Assembly (NCBI RefSeq): GCF_017309955.1
Contig: NZ_CP021247.1
Coordinates: 496,001 to 560,000, forward strand
Length of the DNA stretch: 64,000 nt
From: Novosphingobium sp. KA1
Lineage (GTDB): Bacteria; Pseudomonadota; Alphaproteobacteria; Sphingomonadales; Sphingomonadaceae
Direction: 5' to 3'
The translations under genes were made by a program, and so were the position numbers. Under the pieces are notes generated by a model, which saw only the letters and a program-made list of their open reading frames with translations, made no database searches and had not been told where the DNA came from. Below are positions 16,522-24,499 of this stretch, piece after piece (within the stretch, counting starts at the first letter, position 1; every line of letters starts with the position of its first letter).

Positions 16522-16538
16522 ATATGCTAACAGCATAT
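16522..16538. promoter_or_regulatory. AT-rich palindrome between higB and integrase, probable operator
   Basis: ATATGCT-aac-AGCATAT is a perfect 7-bp inverted repeat with a 3-base spacer. It lies in the AT-rich divergent promoter region of higBA and the first integrase. HigA proteins bind palindromes of this type, so it could also link toxin control to integrase expression. Binding is inferred. Confidence 0.45.
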
Positions 16539-16580
16539 ATTTTTACCACTCGCGCACGACCGCATCCCTAAGGAAAATTC

Positions 16581-17780
16581 ATGCTGACCAATGGTGTGGT
16601 GAAAGCCGCTGCCGCGCGACCGCGCGCTTACAAGATGGCCGACACCGGCAGCCTCTTCCTCTTCGTCACCCCCAAAGGAACGAAGTCTTGGCGCTTGAAG
16701 TACCGGTTCCAAGGCAGGGAAAAGCTTCTGGTGATCGGCCGCTTTCCCGAGATCTCGCTCGCTCAAGCCCGCCAGCGCCGAGACGAGGCCAAGGTAAAGA
16801 TCCGCCTAGGTGTAGATCCGTCTGTGGCCGAGGAAAAACTCGACACTTTCGAGCAGGTCGCGCGCGCTTGGTATCGACATAACGAGAACAATTGGTCGCC
16901 GGCGCACGGGGCCGACGTCATTGCCAGCCTATTACGCGACATCTTTCCGGCGATCGGCGCGCGGCCGATCGCATCAATCGAGCCGCCCGAAATCCTCGAA
17001 GTACTTCGCCAGGTGGAAGAACGTGGCCGGATCGAAACGGCCCGCCGCCAGCGCCAGCGCCTATCTGCCATCTTCGGCTATGGCATCGCCAATGGCCTGA
17101 CCGACAAAGATCCTGCGCTTCACGTCGGCCGCGCCATGACTGCCGCGCGCCCGGTCCGGCCGCAGCCGGCGCTCACCACAGCCACAGAGTGCCGAGACCT
17201 GCTCAACGCAGCCGATCGGCAGGCCGGACGGGCCAGCACGCGCCTCGCCTCACGTTTCCTCGCACTCACCGCCGTTCGCCTCGAGGCGGTGCGCGGCATG
17301 CGCTGGAGCGAAGTGGAGCAGTTGGACGGCGCCGAGCCGCTGTGGCGCGTGCCGGCAGCACGTATGAAGCTCAAGCGCTCGAAAAAAGGCGATGATCGTT
17401 TCGCCCATGCGGTGCCCCTCTCACGCGCGGCAATCGCTGTACTACGTCTGGCCGCGCACGAGTTCGGGTATGATGCCCTTTCCTCCTGTCCCGATGAGCT
17501 CGTTTTCCCTGGTCGCGATCGGGGCAAGCCGATCGGCGAAAGCGCGATCGGCGCCCTGTACGATCGCGCCGGCTTTTCTGGCCGGCATGTGCCCCACGGC
17601 TGGCGATCGAGCTTTTCGACGATCCTCAACGAAACGCTGGGCCCGGACGCCGCGAGTGATATCGACCGGGCGCTCGCCCACACACCCAAGGACAAGGTCG
17701 AAGCCGCATACAACCGCGCGCAACTGCTCGGCCGCCGCCGAGCGCTGTTCGATACGTGGGGCGATCTCCTGACCGCATAA
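16581..17780 (+). CDS. Tyrosine integrase, P4 type (first)
   Basis: A 399-residue site-specific recombinase. The N-terminal DUF4102-like arm-binding domain (about residues 8-85, 'KMADTGSLFLFVTPKGTKSWRLKYRF...LGRFPEISLAQAR') is followed by a core-binding region. The catalytic domain shows Arg233 (TAVRLEAVRGMRW), His339 and Arg342 (HGWRSS), His367 and Tyr377 (LAHTPKDKVEAAYNRA). P4-type integrases insert phages and islands into tRNA genes. A second, related integrase lies at 19866. The start has an aagg ribosome site. Which of the two moved the phage module cannot be decided here. Confidence 0.93.
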   Translation: MLTNGVVKAAAARPRAYKMADTGSLFLFVTPKGTKSWRLKYRFQGREKLLVIGRFPEISLAQARQRRDEAKVKIRLGVDPSVAEEKLDTFEQVARAWYRHNENNWSPAHGADVIASLLRDIFPAIGARPIASIEPPEILEVLRQVEERGRIETARRQRQRLSAIFGYGIANGLTDKDPALHVGRAMTAARPVRPQPALTTATECRDLLNAADRQAGRASTRLASRFLALTAVRLEAVRGMRWSEVEQLDGAEPLWRVPAARMKLKRSKKGDDRFAHAVPLSRAAIAVLRLAAHEFGYDALSSCPDELVFPGRDRGKPIGESAIGALYDRAGFSGRHVPHGWRSSFSTILNETLGPDAASDIDRALAHTPKDKVEAAYNRAQLLGRRRALFDTWGDLLTA

Positions 17781-17784
17781 TCAA

Positions 17785-17830
17785 GCGCTCTGCGCTCTGC
17801 GCTCTGCGCTCTGCGCTCTGCGCTCTGCGC
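17785..17830. repeat. Heptanucleotide tandem repeat (gcgctct)x6
   Basis: Six perfect copies of the 7-bp unit gcgctct run from 17785 to 17826, then a partial copy, starting four bases after the integrase stop. It does not lie in any gene I can support. It is a candidate variable-number repeat or a slipped duplication at an old junction. The rest of 17831-17994 holds no gene. Confidence 0.9.
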
Positions 17831-17994
17831 CCTTCTCCATCACCCTCGTCCGGTTTTCGCCACTCCGGCGGAGGGCGGGGGTTTCCGGGATGCACCCCGG
17901 TCACCGACGAGTATTGGCTCGCCACGACACAGCTGGCCTACCGGCCGCCCCGCACCCGCTCGCGGGCGGGGTCTTGGATACCAATACAAAAATC

Positions 17995-18807
17995 ATGTCA
18001 ATACAGAGTGTTAAACCAGTTTCCCCGGCAGCTGGTTATCAAGGTGGCAAGCGCAATCTCGCCCGCCGAATCTGCGCCCAGATCGATCGCACTGCGCACG
18101 AAACCTACGCCGAGCCGTTCGTCGGAATGGGCGGGATCTTCCTGCGCCGGTCCAGGCGGCCGAAGGCCGAGGTCATCAATGACATCTCGGGCGATGTCGC
18201 GAGTTTCTTCCGTGTGCTGCAGGAGCACTACCCGTATTTCATCGACATGCTGAAGTGGCGTGTTTCAAGCCGCGCCGAATTCGAGCGGCTGCGTGGGATG
18301 GACCCCGATCGCATGACGGATCTCCAACGCGCTGCGCGGTTCCTGTACCTTCAACGCTTGGCATTCGGCGGCAAAATCGTGGGCCGGACCTTCGGCGTGG
18401 ACGCGGCCAATGGCGCGCGCTTCAACCTTAACAAGCTCGAGCCGCTCCTCGCCGAAATCCATGAGCGGCTCGCCGGCGTTGTGATCGAGCAGTTGCCTTA
18501 TGAGAAGTTCATTCCGCGCTACGATCGGCCGGGCACCCTATTCTATCTCGATCCGCCCTACTTTGGCTGCGAGACCGACTACGGCGCCGGCGCATTCGAT
18601 CGTGCCGACTTCGAACGCCTGGCCGCGATCCTCGGCGCCGCGCGCGGCAAGTTCCTTCTCTCGATCAACGATACGCCTGAAGTGCGGGAGATCTTCTCGG
18701 CCTTCGACATCAAGGACATCGAGACGACGTGGTCCCTGTCGACCGCCTCGACCGGCGGCGCAAAGCGCGTGAACGAGTTGATCATCAGCAATTTCGCGCC
18801 CGTTTGA
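17995..18807 (+). CDS. D12-class DNA N6-adenine methyltransferase
   Basis: 270 residues from the ATG at 17995. 'GYQGGKRNLARRI' and 'YAEPFVGMGGIFLRR' form the SAM-binding motif I (FxGxG), and 'LFYLDPPYFGCE' is catalytic motif IV DPPY, in the order of Dam/D12 enzymes. It methylates adenine in a short DNA target, probably to protect or mark the mobile element; there is no cognate restriction gene beside it. An in-frame open stretch upstream to 17890 lacks family residues and is not used. It converges on the HTH gene. Confidence 0.92.
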   Translation: MSIQSVKPVSPAAGYQGGKRNLARRICAQIDRTAHETYAEPFVGMGGIFLRRSRRPKAEVINDISGDVASFFRVLQEHYPYFIDMLKWRVSSRAEFERLRGMDPDRMTDLQRAARFLYLQRLAFGGKIVGRTFGVDAANGARFNLNKLEPLLAEIHERLAGVVIEQLPYEKFIPRYDRPGTLFYLDPPYFGCETDYGAGAFDRADFERLAAILGAARGKFLLSINDTPEVREIFSAFDIKDIETTWSLSTASTGGAKRVNELIISNFAPV

Positions 18808-18986
18808 CAGAGCGCCAGTAGGTGCCGGGGCCAGGTCGCAGAATGGCACGGCTTTCGCTCCCGGCCCCCTGGACACCCCTGGGCGGCGCAGCCGCCCTCA
18901 CGCGCCGGTGCGGCCGGCGCTAGGTGTAGATACGGATATGACCTAGAGGCCTCGGGGGACGGAACAAACCGAGGCGAAGCCGGAGC

Positions 18987-19010
18987 ATTAGGGCGCCGAT
19001 GCGCCCTAAT
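18987..19010. terminator. Hairpin between convergent methylase and HTH genes
   Basis: attagggcgc-cgat-gcgccctaat is a perfect 10-bp stem with a 4-base loop. It lies between the convergent methylase (stop 18807) and HTH gene (stop 19022). There is no long T-run, so terminator function is inferred from position. Confidence 0.45.
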
Positions 19011-19021
19011 TCGTCATTGGA

Positions 19022-19849
19022 TCAGTATGATCCCACGGTCTCTCCGTTGGTGGAAGATTCGCCCCTGCGGAAATCACGCGCGTCGAGGGAGGCCGCGAGG
19101 CTCCGCAGCGTCTCACCCAGAAGCCTGTCGCCGTTCCAGGTCGTCACGTGGCGCTCCTCCGTCGTCAGGCACGCGAGCATCGCCTCGTAGGCTTCCTTGT
19201 CGCTTTTACGGCGATCCTCTTCACAGGCCGGCGTAGGCGCCTTCCTGAGCAACGACGCCAACCACGACTTCATGCCGTGCGGGATCAGCAGCGCATAGGC
19301 GTTCTGTATCTGTTCTACCTGCTGACCACCGGGCTCCGGATTGTCGACCGGACGCGAGCGCCGCATCCAATGGATGAAGCCTTCCTTGCGCAAACGGCAT
19401 AGCCCTTCGTGGACGGCCGAGTAGGAGCGGCCGATGTCATCGGCGATGCGTTGGATCGAAGGCTCAAGCCGCCCGGTGGCGTAGTCGACCAGGTCATAGA
19501 GATACTCGAGCACGGCAACGCCGACTTCGCCCAGCGCGCCGTTGCGCACGCCGGGCTCCTTTTCACGGCGCTCACGGCGCGTGCGGTTCTCGAAATCCTT
19601 CGCCGCCTTGAGCAGCGCTTTGGTCCAGCGCTTGCCTCCGCGCTTCGACCCGTCGTGAATCGGCTTCCAAACCCGATCCTCGATCGTTCCTTCGGTGTAC
19701 GAGTTGCGCCAGACCCTTTCGCCGGAACGTGGACTGTCGCCCCGCTCGAGCAGGGCGCGCGCCTTCCTACAAAGCGTTGTCTTGGCTACGCGGGCGGCGA
19801 CCAGGCCAAACGGCGACGCGTCGTGCCGGGGAGTGGTGGCGGCCGTCAT
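19022..19849 (-). CDS. Winged-helix DNA-binding protein of integrative element
   Basis: A 275-residue protein. The middle (about residues 105-165: 'GEVGVAVLEYLYDLVDYATGRLEPSIQRIADDIGRSYSAVHEGLCRLRKEGFI') is a clear winged helix-turn-helix like those of plasmid replication initiators and HTH_36 regulators. The N-terminus is basic; the C-terminus has no recognisable domain. It starts 16 bases after the second integrase stop and is cotranscribed with it, so it may act as replication/excision factor or regulator for that element. I cannot name the family. Confidence 0.7.
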   Translation of the reverse strand: MTAATTPRHDASPFGLVAARVAKTTLCRKARALLERGDSPRSGERVWRNSYTEGTIEDRVWKPIHDGSKRGGKRWTKALLKAAKDFENRTRRERREKEPGVRNGALGEVGVAVLEYLYDLVDYATGRLEPSIQRIADDIGRSYSAVHEGLCRLRKEGFIHWMRRSRPVDNPEPGGQQVEQIQNAYALLIPHGMKSWLASLLRKAPTPACEEDRRKSDKEAYEAMLACLTTEERHVTTWNGDRLLGETLRSLAASLDARDFRRGESSTNGETVGSY

Positions 19850-19865
19850 GCGCGGCCGCCCTGCG

Positions 19866-21137
19866 TCAGCGCACGCGGCGCTTGATATCGATCAGCACCG
19901 CGGCTGGCTGCATTCCGTCCATGAGCAAATCCGCCCACTCCTGCGCGAGCTCGCGCCGGCGAACCATGTAGGCCGCTCGGTTGTAGGTAGCCTCTACCCC
20001 TTCGCGCTGATGCGCGAGCATCAGATCGATGATCGCCCGGTCTGCCGGCCGATCGAGATCGACGGCACGCTCGTTCATGATCGTGGAAAAGCTGGACCGC
20101 CACCCGTGCGGAACATGCCGGCCGGCGAACAGCGGCAAGCGCCGGTACGCGACATTCAACGTGTTCTCGGTCAGCGGCCGATGCGAATGTCTGGCAGACG
20201 GAAACAAGAACTTCCGATTGCCGGCGAACTCGGCCGAGACTTTGACCGTCTCCACTGCCTGCCGAGACAGCGGAATGATGAACTCGAATTCCTCGCGCTC
20301 GGACTTCGCCCGCGAGAGCTTCATCTTCTGCGCCGGTATCCGCCAGATCGGCGATTCGCCGTCCAGGTCCTCGAACTCGTCCAGTTCGGCCATATGCACT
20401 GTCCCCGGCCGGGCGGCCGTCAGTGCCAAGAGCCGCGAGGCCAGCTTCGTCTGAGGATGGCCGGGTTCCTGCTCGAACGCCCGAATGAAGCCCTTGCAGG
20501 CTTTCAGCTTCAGCAGCGCCGGTTGCTTTCCCTTGACCACGGGCTGAAGCGCATCGCTGATCGCTGACGCCGGATCGCTCTCGGCCAGGTCGTGCGCGAT
20601 TGCATACCTGAAGATCGCCGAAATCCGCTGCCGAAGGCGATGCGCCGATTCGATTGCACCCTTGGCCTGGACGGCCTGGAGCAATTCGCGAATCTGCGGC
20701 GCACGAATATCGCCGATCGGTATGTGCCCGATCACAGGGAACACTTCCCGCTCCAAACTGAGCAGCACGTCGTTGAAGTGCACCGGCTTCCACAAAGGCT
20801 TCTGGAGCTCGTGCCAGCGCAGCGCCATCACCTTGAACGCCGTCGATTCGTCCGGGGCCGTCGTTCGACGTGCAGATCTGCGCTTGTACTCGTCCCCCGG
20901 ATCGCGTCCCTCGCGCAGATCCCGGCGCGCATCGTCCTTGAGCTCGCGAGCCAGCTTCAGCGAGATTTCCGGGTAAGCCCCAAAGACGATCCGCCGTTCC
21001 TTGCCACCGAACCGATATTTGAGGCGCCAGCTTTTGTAGCCGGACTTCGTCACGTACAGATGCAAGCCCTGTGCGTCGGCAAGCTTCAGGTCCTTGCCAT
21101 CCGCCTTCGCATTCTTGCACTGCTGATCGGTTAGCAC
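19866..21137 (-). CDS. Tyrosine integrase, P4 type (second, next to tRNA-Ser)
   Basis: I use the GTG at 21137 (reads VLTDQQCKNAK, the normal DUF4102 opening), giving about 423 residues; an ATG at 21230 would add 31 unrelated residues. The arm-binding domain (KLADAQGLHLYVTKSGYKSWRLKYRFGGKERRIVFGAYPEISL) is followed by a catalytic domain with 'LTAARPGTVHMAELDE', HVPHGWRSSFST and 'LAHQREGVEATYNRAAY', whose Tyr is the nucleophile. It is transcribed away from the 3' end of tRNA-Ser, the standard tRNA-then-int order of integrative elements, so the element extends to the left. It shares HVPHGWRSSFST with the first integrase. Confidence 0.92.
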   Translation of the reverse strand: MLTDQQCKNAKADGKDLKLADAQGLHLYVTKSGYKSWRLKYRFGGKERRIVFGAYPEISLKLARELKDDARRDLREGRDPGDEYKRRSARRTTAPDESTAFKVMALRWHELQKPLWKPVHFNDVLLSLEREVFPVIGHIPIGDIRAPQIRELLQAVQAKGAIESAHRLRQRISAIFRYAIAHDLAESDPASAISDALQPVVKGKQPALLKLKACKGFIRAFEQEPGHPQTKLASRLLALTAARPGTVHMAELDEFEDLDGESPIWRIPAQKMKLSRAKSEREEFEFIIPLSRQAVETVKVSAEFAGNRKFLFPSARHSHRPLTENTLNVAYRRLPLFAGRHVPHGWRSSFSTIMNERAVDLDRPADRAIIDLMLAHQREGVEATYNRAAYMVRRRELAQEWADLLMDGMQPAAVLIDIKRRVR

Positions 21138-21197
21138 CCGATGCCCCCACTCGCCGGTTCCGGTGCCCCAACAATGCCCCCGGATTGCTGTCGCACT

Positions 21198-21290
21198 CCT
21201 GGGTATTACTGGGAACAACTCCACCCGCAAAATCCGCTGAAATCAGCGCTTTGTAAAGGGGTTGGGGAACTTCTGGGAACTTGTGGGAAA
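21198..21290. repeat. Short direct repeats between integrase and tRNA-Ser, probable arm-type sites
   Basis: An octamer of the form nTGGGAAC occurs at 21209-21216 and then three times at exact 10-bp spacing (21263-21270, 21273-21280, 21283-21290; the first and last diverge by a base). Clustered short direct repeats beside a tRNA att site and integrase start are typical arm-type binding sites. One helical-turn spacing supports protein binding on one DNA face. The function is inferred. Confidence 0.5.
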
Positions 21291-21296
21291 GGCTCT

Positions 21297-21386
<90 letters not shown>

Positions 21387-21541
21387 GCTAGAGATGCGAT
21401 AGCGATGGAAGGTCTCCATCGGGTCGGGAAGCGCGCCTCTAGCTGGCGCAATCGCTCTTGCCAAGCCCTCTTTTTTCAAAAAATGGGGAACAATCCACAG
21501 GCAAACTTGTGAGCCCCCACCCCCACCTCTATATTGTGTCC

Positions 21542-21922
21542 ATGAACAGGGCGTCGTTTTTCTCACCACAGGCAGGCAAAATCATCGACGCACCGCGCCA
21601 GACAAAGGCGCGTTTTGCGATCGGCGACGTCGTCCGCCACCGCAGTCACGACTTTCGCGGCGTCATCTTCGACATCGATCCGGTCTTCGCCAATAGCGAG
21701 GAATGGTACGAATCGATCCCCGCAGACATTCGTCCCGAGCGTGACCAGCCTTATTACCACCTGCTCGCCGAGAACGAGGAATCGAGCTACGTCGCCTATG
21801 TCAGCCAGCAGAACCTGACCGGCGATGCCGAGGGCGGCCCGGTGGACCATCCGACGCTCCCGCAATTGTTCGAGGCCTTCAAGAACGGGCGCTACCGCCT
21901 GCGCCACGGCCTCGCGCACTAG
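21542..21922 (+). CDS. hspQ: Heat shock protein HspQ (YccV-like)
   Basis: 126 residues from the ATG at 21542. 'KARFAIGDVVRHRSHDFRGVIFDIDPVFANSEEWYESIP' and 'RDQPYYHLLAE....YVAYVSQQNL' form the complete YccV/hemimethylated-DNA-binding-like domain. In enterobacteria HspQ is a Lon adaptor/specificity factor that promotes turnover of selected proteins. The upstream open frame to 21458 lacks family residues. It is the first core gene after the tRNA and ends at a strong bidirectional terminator. Confidence 0.93.
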   Translation: MNRASFFSPQAGKIIDAPRQTKARFAIGDVVRHRSHDFRGVIFDIDPVFANSEEWYESIPADIRPERDQPYYHLLAENEESSYVAYVSQQNLTGDAEGGPVDHPTLPQLFEAFKNGRYRLRHGLAH

Positions 21923-21930
21923 GGCCTAAT

Positions 21931-21995
21931 CCCGAACGGGCAACAAAAAACCCCGGACGCTGCCTGCGTCCGGGGTTTTTTGTTGCCCGTTCGGG
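21931..21995. terminator. Bidirectional intrinsic terminator
   Basis: A perfect 30-bp inverted repeat (cccgaacgggcaac... / ...gttgcccgttcggg) with a 5-base loop at 21961-21965 includes an A6 and a T6 run inside the arms. It lies between the convergent hspQ and ABC permease genes and can terminate both. Confidence 0.93.
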
Positions 21996-22004
21996 GCGGG
22001 ACAA

Positions 22005-22883
22005 TCAGCCCTTCAGCTTCCAGCCCGAACGCAGCACGCGGTAGACCGCAAAGGCGAACAGGGCATTGACCACACCGAGGCCGATCGCGCTGTGCAGCAC
22101 GGCCTCGTTGGAATTGCCGATGTCGCTCTGCCCCAGGAAACCGAACCGGAAGCCCGAGATCACATAGAAGAACGGGTTGAAGCGGCTCACCGCCTGGAAC
22201 GCGGGCGACAGGTTGTCGATCACGTAGAACGTACCCGACAGCAGCGAGAGCGGGGCGATGACAAAGTTGGTGACGGCGGCGTTGTGGTCGAACTTCTCAG
22301 CCCAGATCGACGAGAGCAGGCCCAGCAGCGCCAGGAACACCGAACCGCACAGGCCGAACCACACCACCGCCCAGGGGTGATGCACGGTCAGGTCGACCCC
22401 CGGCCACAGCAGCATGGCGGCACAAAGCGCAAGGCCGACCAGCACCGCGCGAGTGACGGACGCACCGACCAGCGCCAGCATCAGTTCGCCTTCGCTCAGC
22501 GGCGGCATCAGGTAGTCGATAATGGTGCCCTGGATCTTGCCTGCCAGGAACGAGAAGCTGGAATTTGCAAAAGCGTTCTGCATCATCCCCATGACGATGA
22601 GGCCCGGCGCCACGAAAGTGGCGAAGTTGACGCCCAGCACTTCACGCCCGCCGCGGCCCAGCGCCACCGTGAAGATCACCAGAAACAGCAGCGTGGTGAT
22701 CGCCGGTGCCCAGATCGTCTGGGTCTGGACCTTGAAGAAGCGTCGCACCTCCTTCATATAAAGGGTCTTGAGCCCCTCCCAGTTCACCTGGTGTATCAGG
22801 GGTTCTCCCTTTGCCGGGAAGTGGCGTGGCTGCACGATGCCCTCTGGGGTCTGCAGATCGGACGAATTCGTTTGATCGACCAT
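22005..22883 (-). CDS. ABC-2 type transporter permease
   Basis: 292 residues from the ATG at 22883. A ~40-residue cytoplasmic N-terminus with 'YMKEVRRFFKVQTQTIWAP' precedes six hydrophobic segments. The 'PLSLLSGTFYVID.LSPAFQAVSRFNPFFYVISGFRFGFLG' region is the ABC-2 permease signature shared with NodJ/YadH-like exporters. It would export polysaccharide, lipid-linked or drug-like substrates with an ATPase partner. No ATPase gene adjoins it: downstream is a terminator and upstream is divergent gcrA. So the partner must be elsewhere. The longer upstream frame overlaps gcrA and is a shadow. Confidence 0.9.
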   Translation of the reverse strand: MVDQTNSSDLQTPEGIVQPRHFPAKGEPLIHQVNWEGLKTLYMKEVRRFFKVQTQTIWAPAITTLLFLVIFTVALGRGGREVLGVNFATFVAPGLIVMGMMQNAFANSSFSFLAGKIQGTIIDYLMPPLSEGELMLALVGASVTRAVLVGLALCAAMLLWPGVDLTVHHPWAVVWFGLCGSVFLALLGLLSSIWAEKFDHNAAVTNFVIAPLSLLSGTFYVIDNLSPAFQAVSRFNPFFYVISGFRFGFLGQSDIGNSNEAVLHSAIGLGVVNALFAFAVYRVLRSGWKLKG

Positions 22884-22983
22884 GGAGCGGCGAGTATCGG
22901 CTGCGACTTCCCAACGCAAGTCGTGGCTAGGAATTTCGGGGCGATTCTCGCGTATCGCCTCTGACGAACGAGATGGAACAGGA

Positions 22984-23691
22984 ATGAGCTGGACGGACGA
23001 GCGGATCGATAAGCTGACCAAGATGTGGGAAGGCGGTGCCACCGCCAGCCAGATCGCGGACGAGCTTGGCGGCGTCAGCCGCAACGCGGTGATCGGCAAG
23101 GCCCATCGCCTCGGCCTCAAGGCCCGCCCTTCGCCGGTAAAGGCGAACGAGAAGCCGGCGCGCCCTGCCGCACCGAAAAAGGTGAAGCCCGCTGAAGAGC
23201 GAGCGCCCGCTCCGGCTCCGCAGGCCGCGCCGCCCGTCGTGCGCGCCGCACCCGCAGCCCCGGCAGCCCCCGCACCGACCCCGGCGCCGCGTGCGCCTGA
23301 ACCGGCTCCCTCGGCTCCGCAGGCCGCCGATGCGCCGCCGCCGGCGCCCACCGGCCCGCGCGTCGTTTCGGTCGGCCCCGGCGGCTTCCTGCGCCAGGGC
23401 CCGGGTGATCAGCAGCAGCCGATCCCGCCGGCCCCGCCGCGCCGCCTGGTTCCGGCCAAGCCGAGCCCGGAAATCGCCGACAAGACCAGCCTGCTCGACC
23501 TTAGCGACCGCGTCTGCCGCTGGCCGATGGGCCACCCGGGCGAACCGGACTTCCACTTCTGCGGCGAGAAGGTGAACCCCGGTTTCCCCTATTGCGTCGA
23601 ACATTGCGGCCGCGCCTATCAGGCCCAGCTGCCGCGCGGTGCGCGCCGTCCCCCTCCGCCGCTGCCGTTCGGCGGACCGCGGGTACGCTAA
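22984..23691 (+). CDS. gcrA: Cell-cycle regulator GcrA
   Basis: 235 residues. The N-terminal domain 'MSWTDERIDKLTKMWEGGATASQIADELGGVSRNAVIGKAHRLGL' is the diagnostic GcrA DNA-binding domain, and the C-terminal 'CRWPMGHPGEPDFHFCGEKV..G.PYCVEHCGRAYQ' is the sigma70-interacting Cys-containing end. GcrA binds methylated GANTC-containing promoters and controls the S-phase gene set in alphaproteobacteria. A Pro/Ala-rich linker of about 120 residues makes it longer than the Caulobacter protein. It is divergent from the ABC permease and followed 5 bases later by the cyclophilin. Confidence 0.96.
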   Translation: MSWTDERIDKLTKMWEGGATASQIADELGGVSRNAVIGKAHRLGLKARPSPVKANEKPARPAAPKKVKPAEERAPAPAPQAAPPVVRAAPAAPAAPAPTPAPRAPEPAPSAPQAADAPPPAPTGPRVVSVGPGGFLRQGPGDQQQPIPPAPPRRLVPAKPSPEIADKTSLLDLSDRVCRWPMGHPGEPDFHFCGEKVNPGFPYCVEHCGRAYQAQLPRGARRPPPPLPFGGPRVR

Positions 23692-23695
23692 TCCG

Positions 23696-24421
23696 ATGAC
23701 CACGACGGCACGGCCTGGCGCCCGCTTCCACCGGCGTCTTGCCGTGCCCGTCATGGCCGCCGCGCTGGCCATGACACTTGCCGCGGTGGCTCCGGCCATG
23801 GCGCAACCGGCCGCAACAGCGACCACGACCAAGACCACAGGGGCCACGCCCCCTGCCCCGGCGGCAACGCCGATCGAATACGTCTATGTCGCGATGGTCA
23901 CCAGCCAGGGCACGATCCTGCTGGCGCTCGACAAGACTCACGCGCCGCTCACCACCGCCAATTTCCTGAAGTACGTCGACGCGAAGAAGCTTGACGGAAC
24001 CACCTTCTACCGCGCCATGCATCTTGACTGGGGCGATGAGCCCTCGGGCCTGCTGCAGGGCGGCCTCCAGGGCATCAAGGTACTTGCCCCCGTCGCGCAC
24101 GAGCCGACCAACGTGACCGGCCTGCACCACACCTCGGGCACGATCTCGATGGCGCGTTATGCCCCCGGCACCGCCACCGCCGACTTCACGATCATGATCG
24201 GCGACGTGCTGTCGCTCGACGCCAGCCCTGCGTCCGAAAATCCCGACCTGCGCCCCGGCTTTGCCGCATTCGGCCATGTCGTCTCGGGCATGGATGTCGT
24301 CCGCAAGATCTGGGACGCGCCGCGCTCGGCCACCAAGGGCGAAGGCGTGATGCGCGGCCAGATGCTGGAGCCGCCGGTGAAGATCCTCAGCGCCCGCCGC
24401 GCTCCTGCCCCCGGACAATAG
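23696..24421 (+). CDS. Periplasmic cyclophilin-type peptidyl-prolyl isomerase
   Basis: A 241-residue protein with a basic N-terminus and signal peptide (residues ~15-36, ending APAMAQ), then a Thr/Ala/Pro linker. The cyclophilin core follows: 'GTILLALDKTHAPLTTANFLKYVDAKKLDGTTFYRAMH', 'HTSGTISMARYAPGTATADFTIMIGD' and 'GFAAFGHVVSGMDVVRKIW'. It speeds proline isomerisation in exported proteins. It starts 4 bases after gcrA and is probably cotranscribed. The core has the bacterial 'FAAFGHV' in place of 'FAVFGQV', a minor variation. Confidence 0.92.
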   Translation: MTTTARPGARFHRRLAVPVMAAALAMTLAAVAPAMAQPAATATTTKTTGATPPAPAATPIEYVYVAMVTSQGTILLALDKTHAPLTTANFLKYVDAKKLDGTTFYRAMHLDWGDEPSGLLQGGLQGIKVLAPVAHEPTNVTGLHHTSGTISMARYAPGTATADFTIMIGDVLSLDASPASENPDLRPGFAAFGHVVSGMDVVRKIWDAPRSATKGEGVMRGQMLEPPVKILSARRAPAPGQ

Positions 24422-24499
24422 CCCCCTTCCCGTCCCGACCAGCGGAATCCGGGATTTTCCGGACTTAATTTTACGCGTTCACGGCCGTTGACGCATGGG

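Noticed and set aside
22984..23691. Unusual Pro/Ala linker in GcrA
   Set aside because: Such linkers vary widely within the family, so it is not notable alone.
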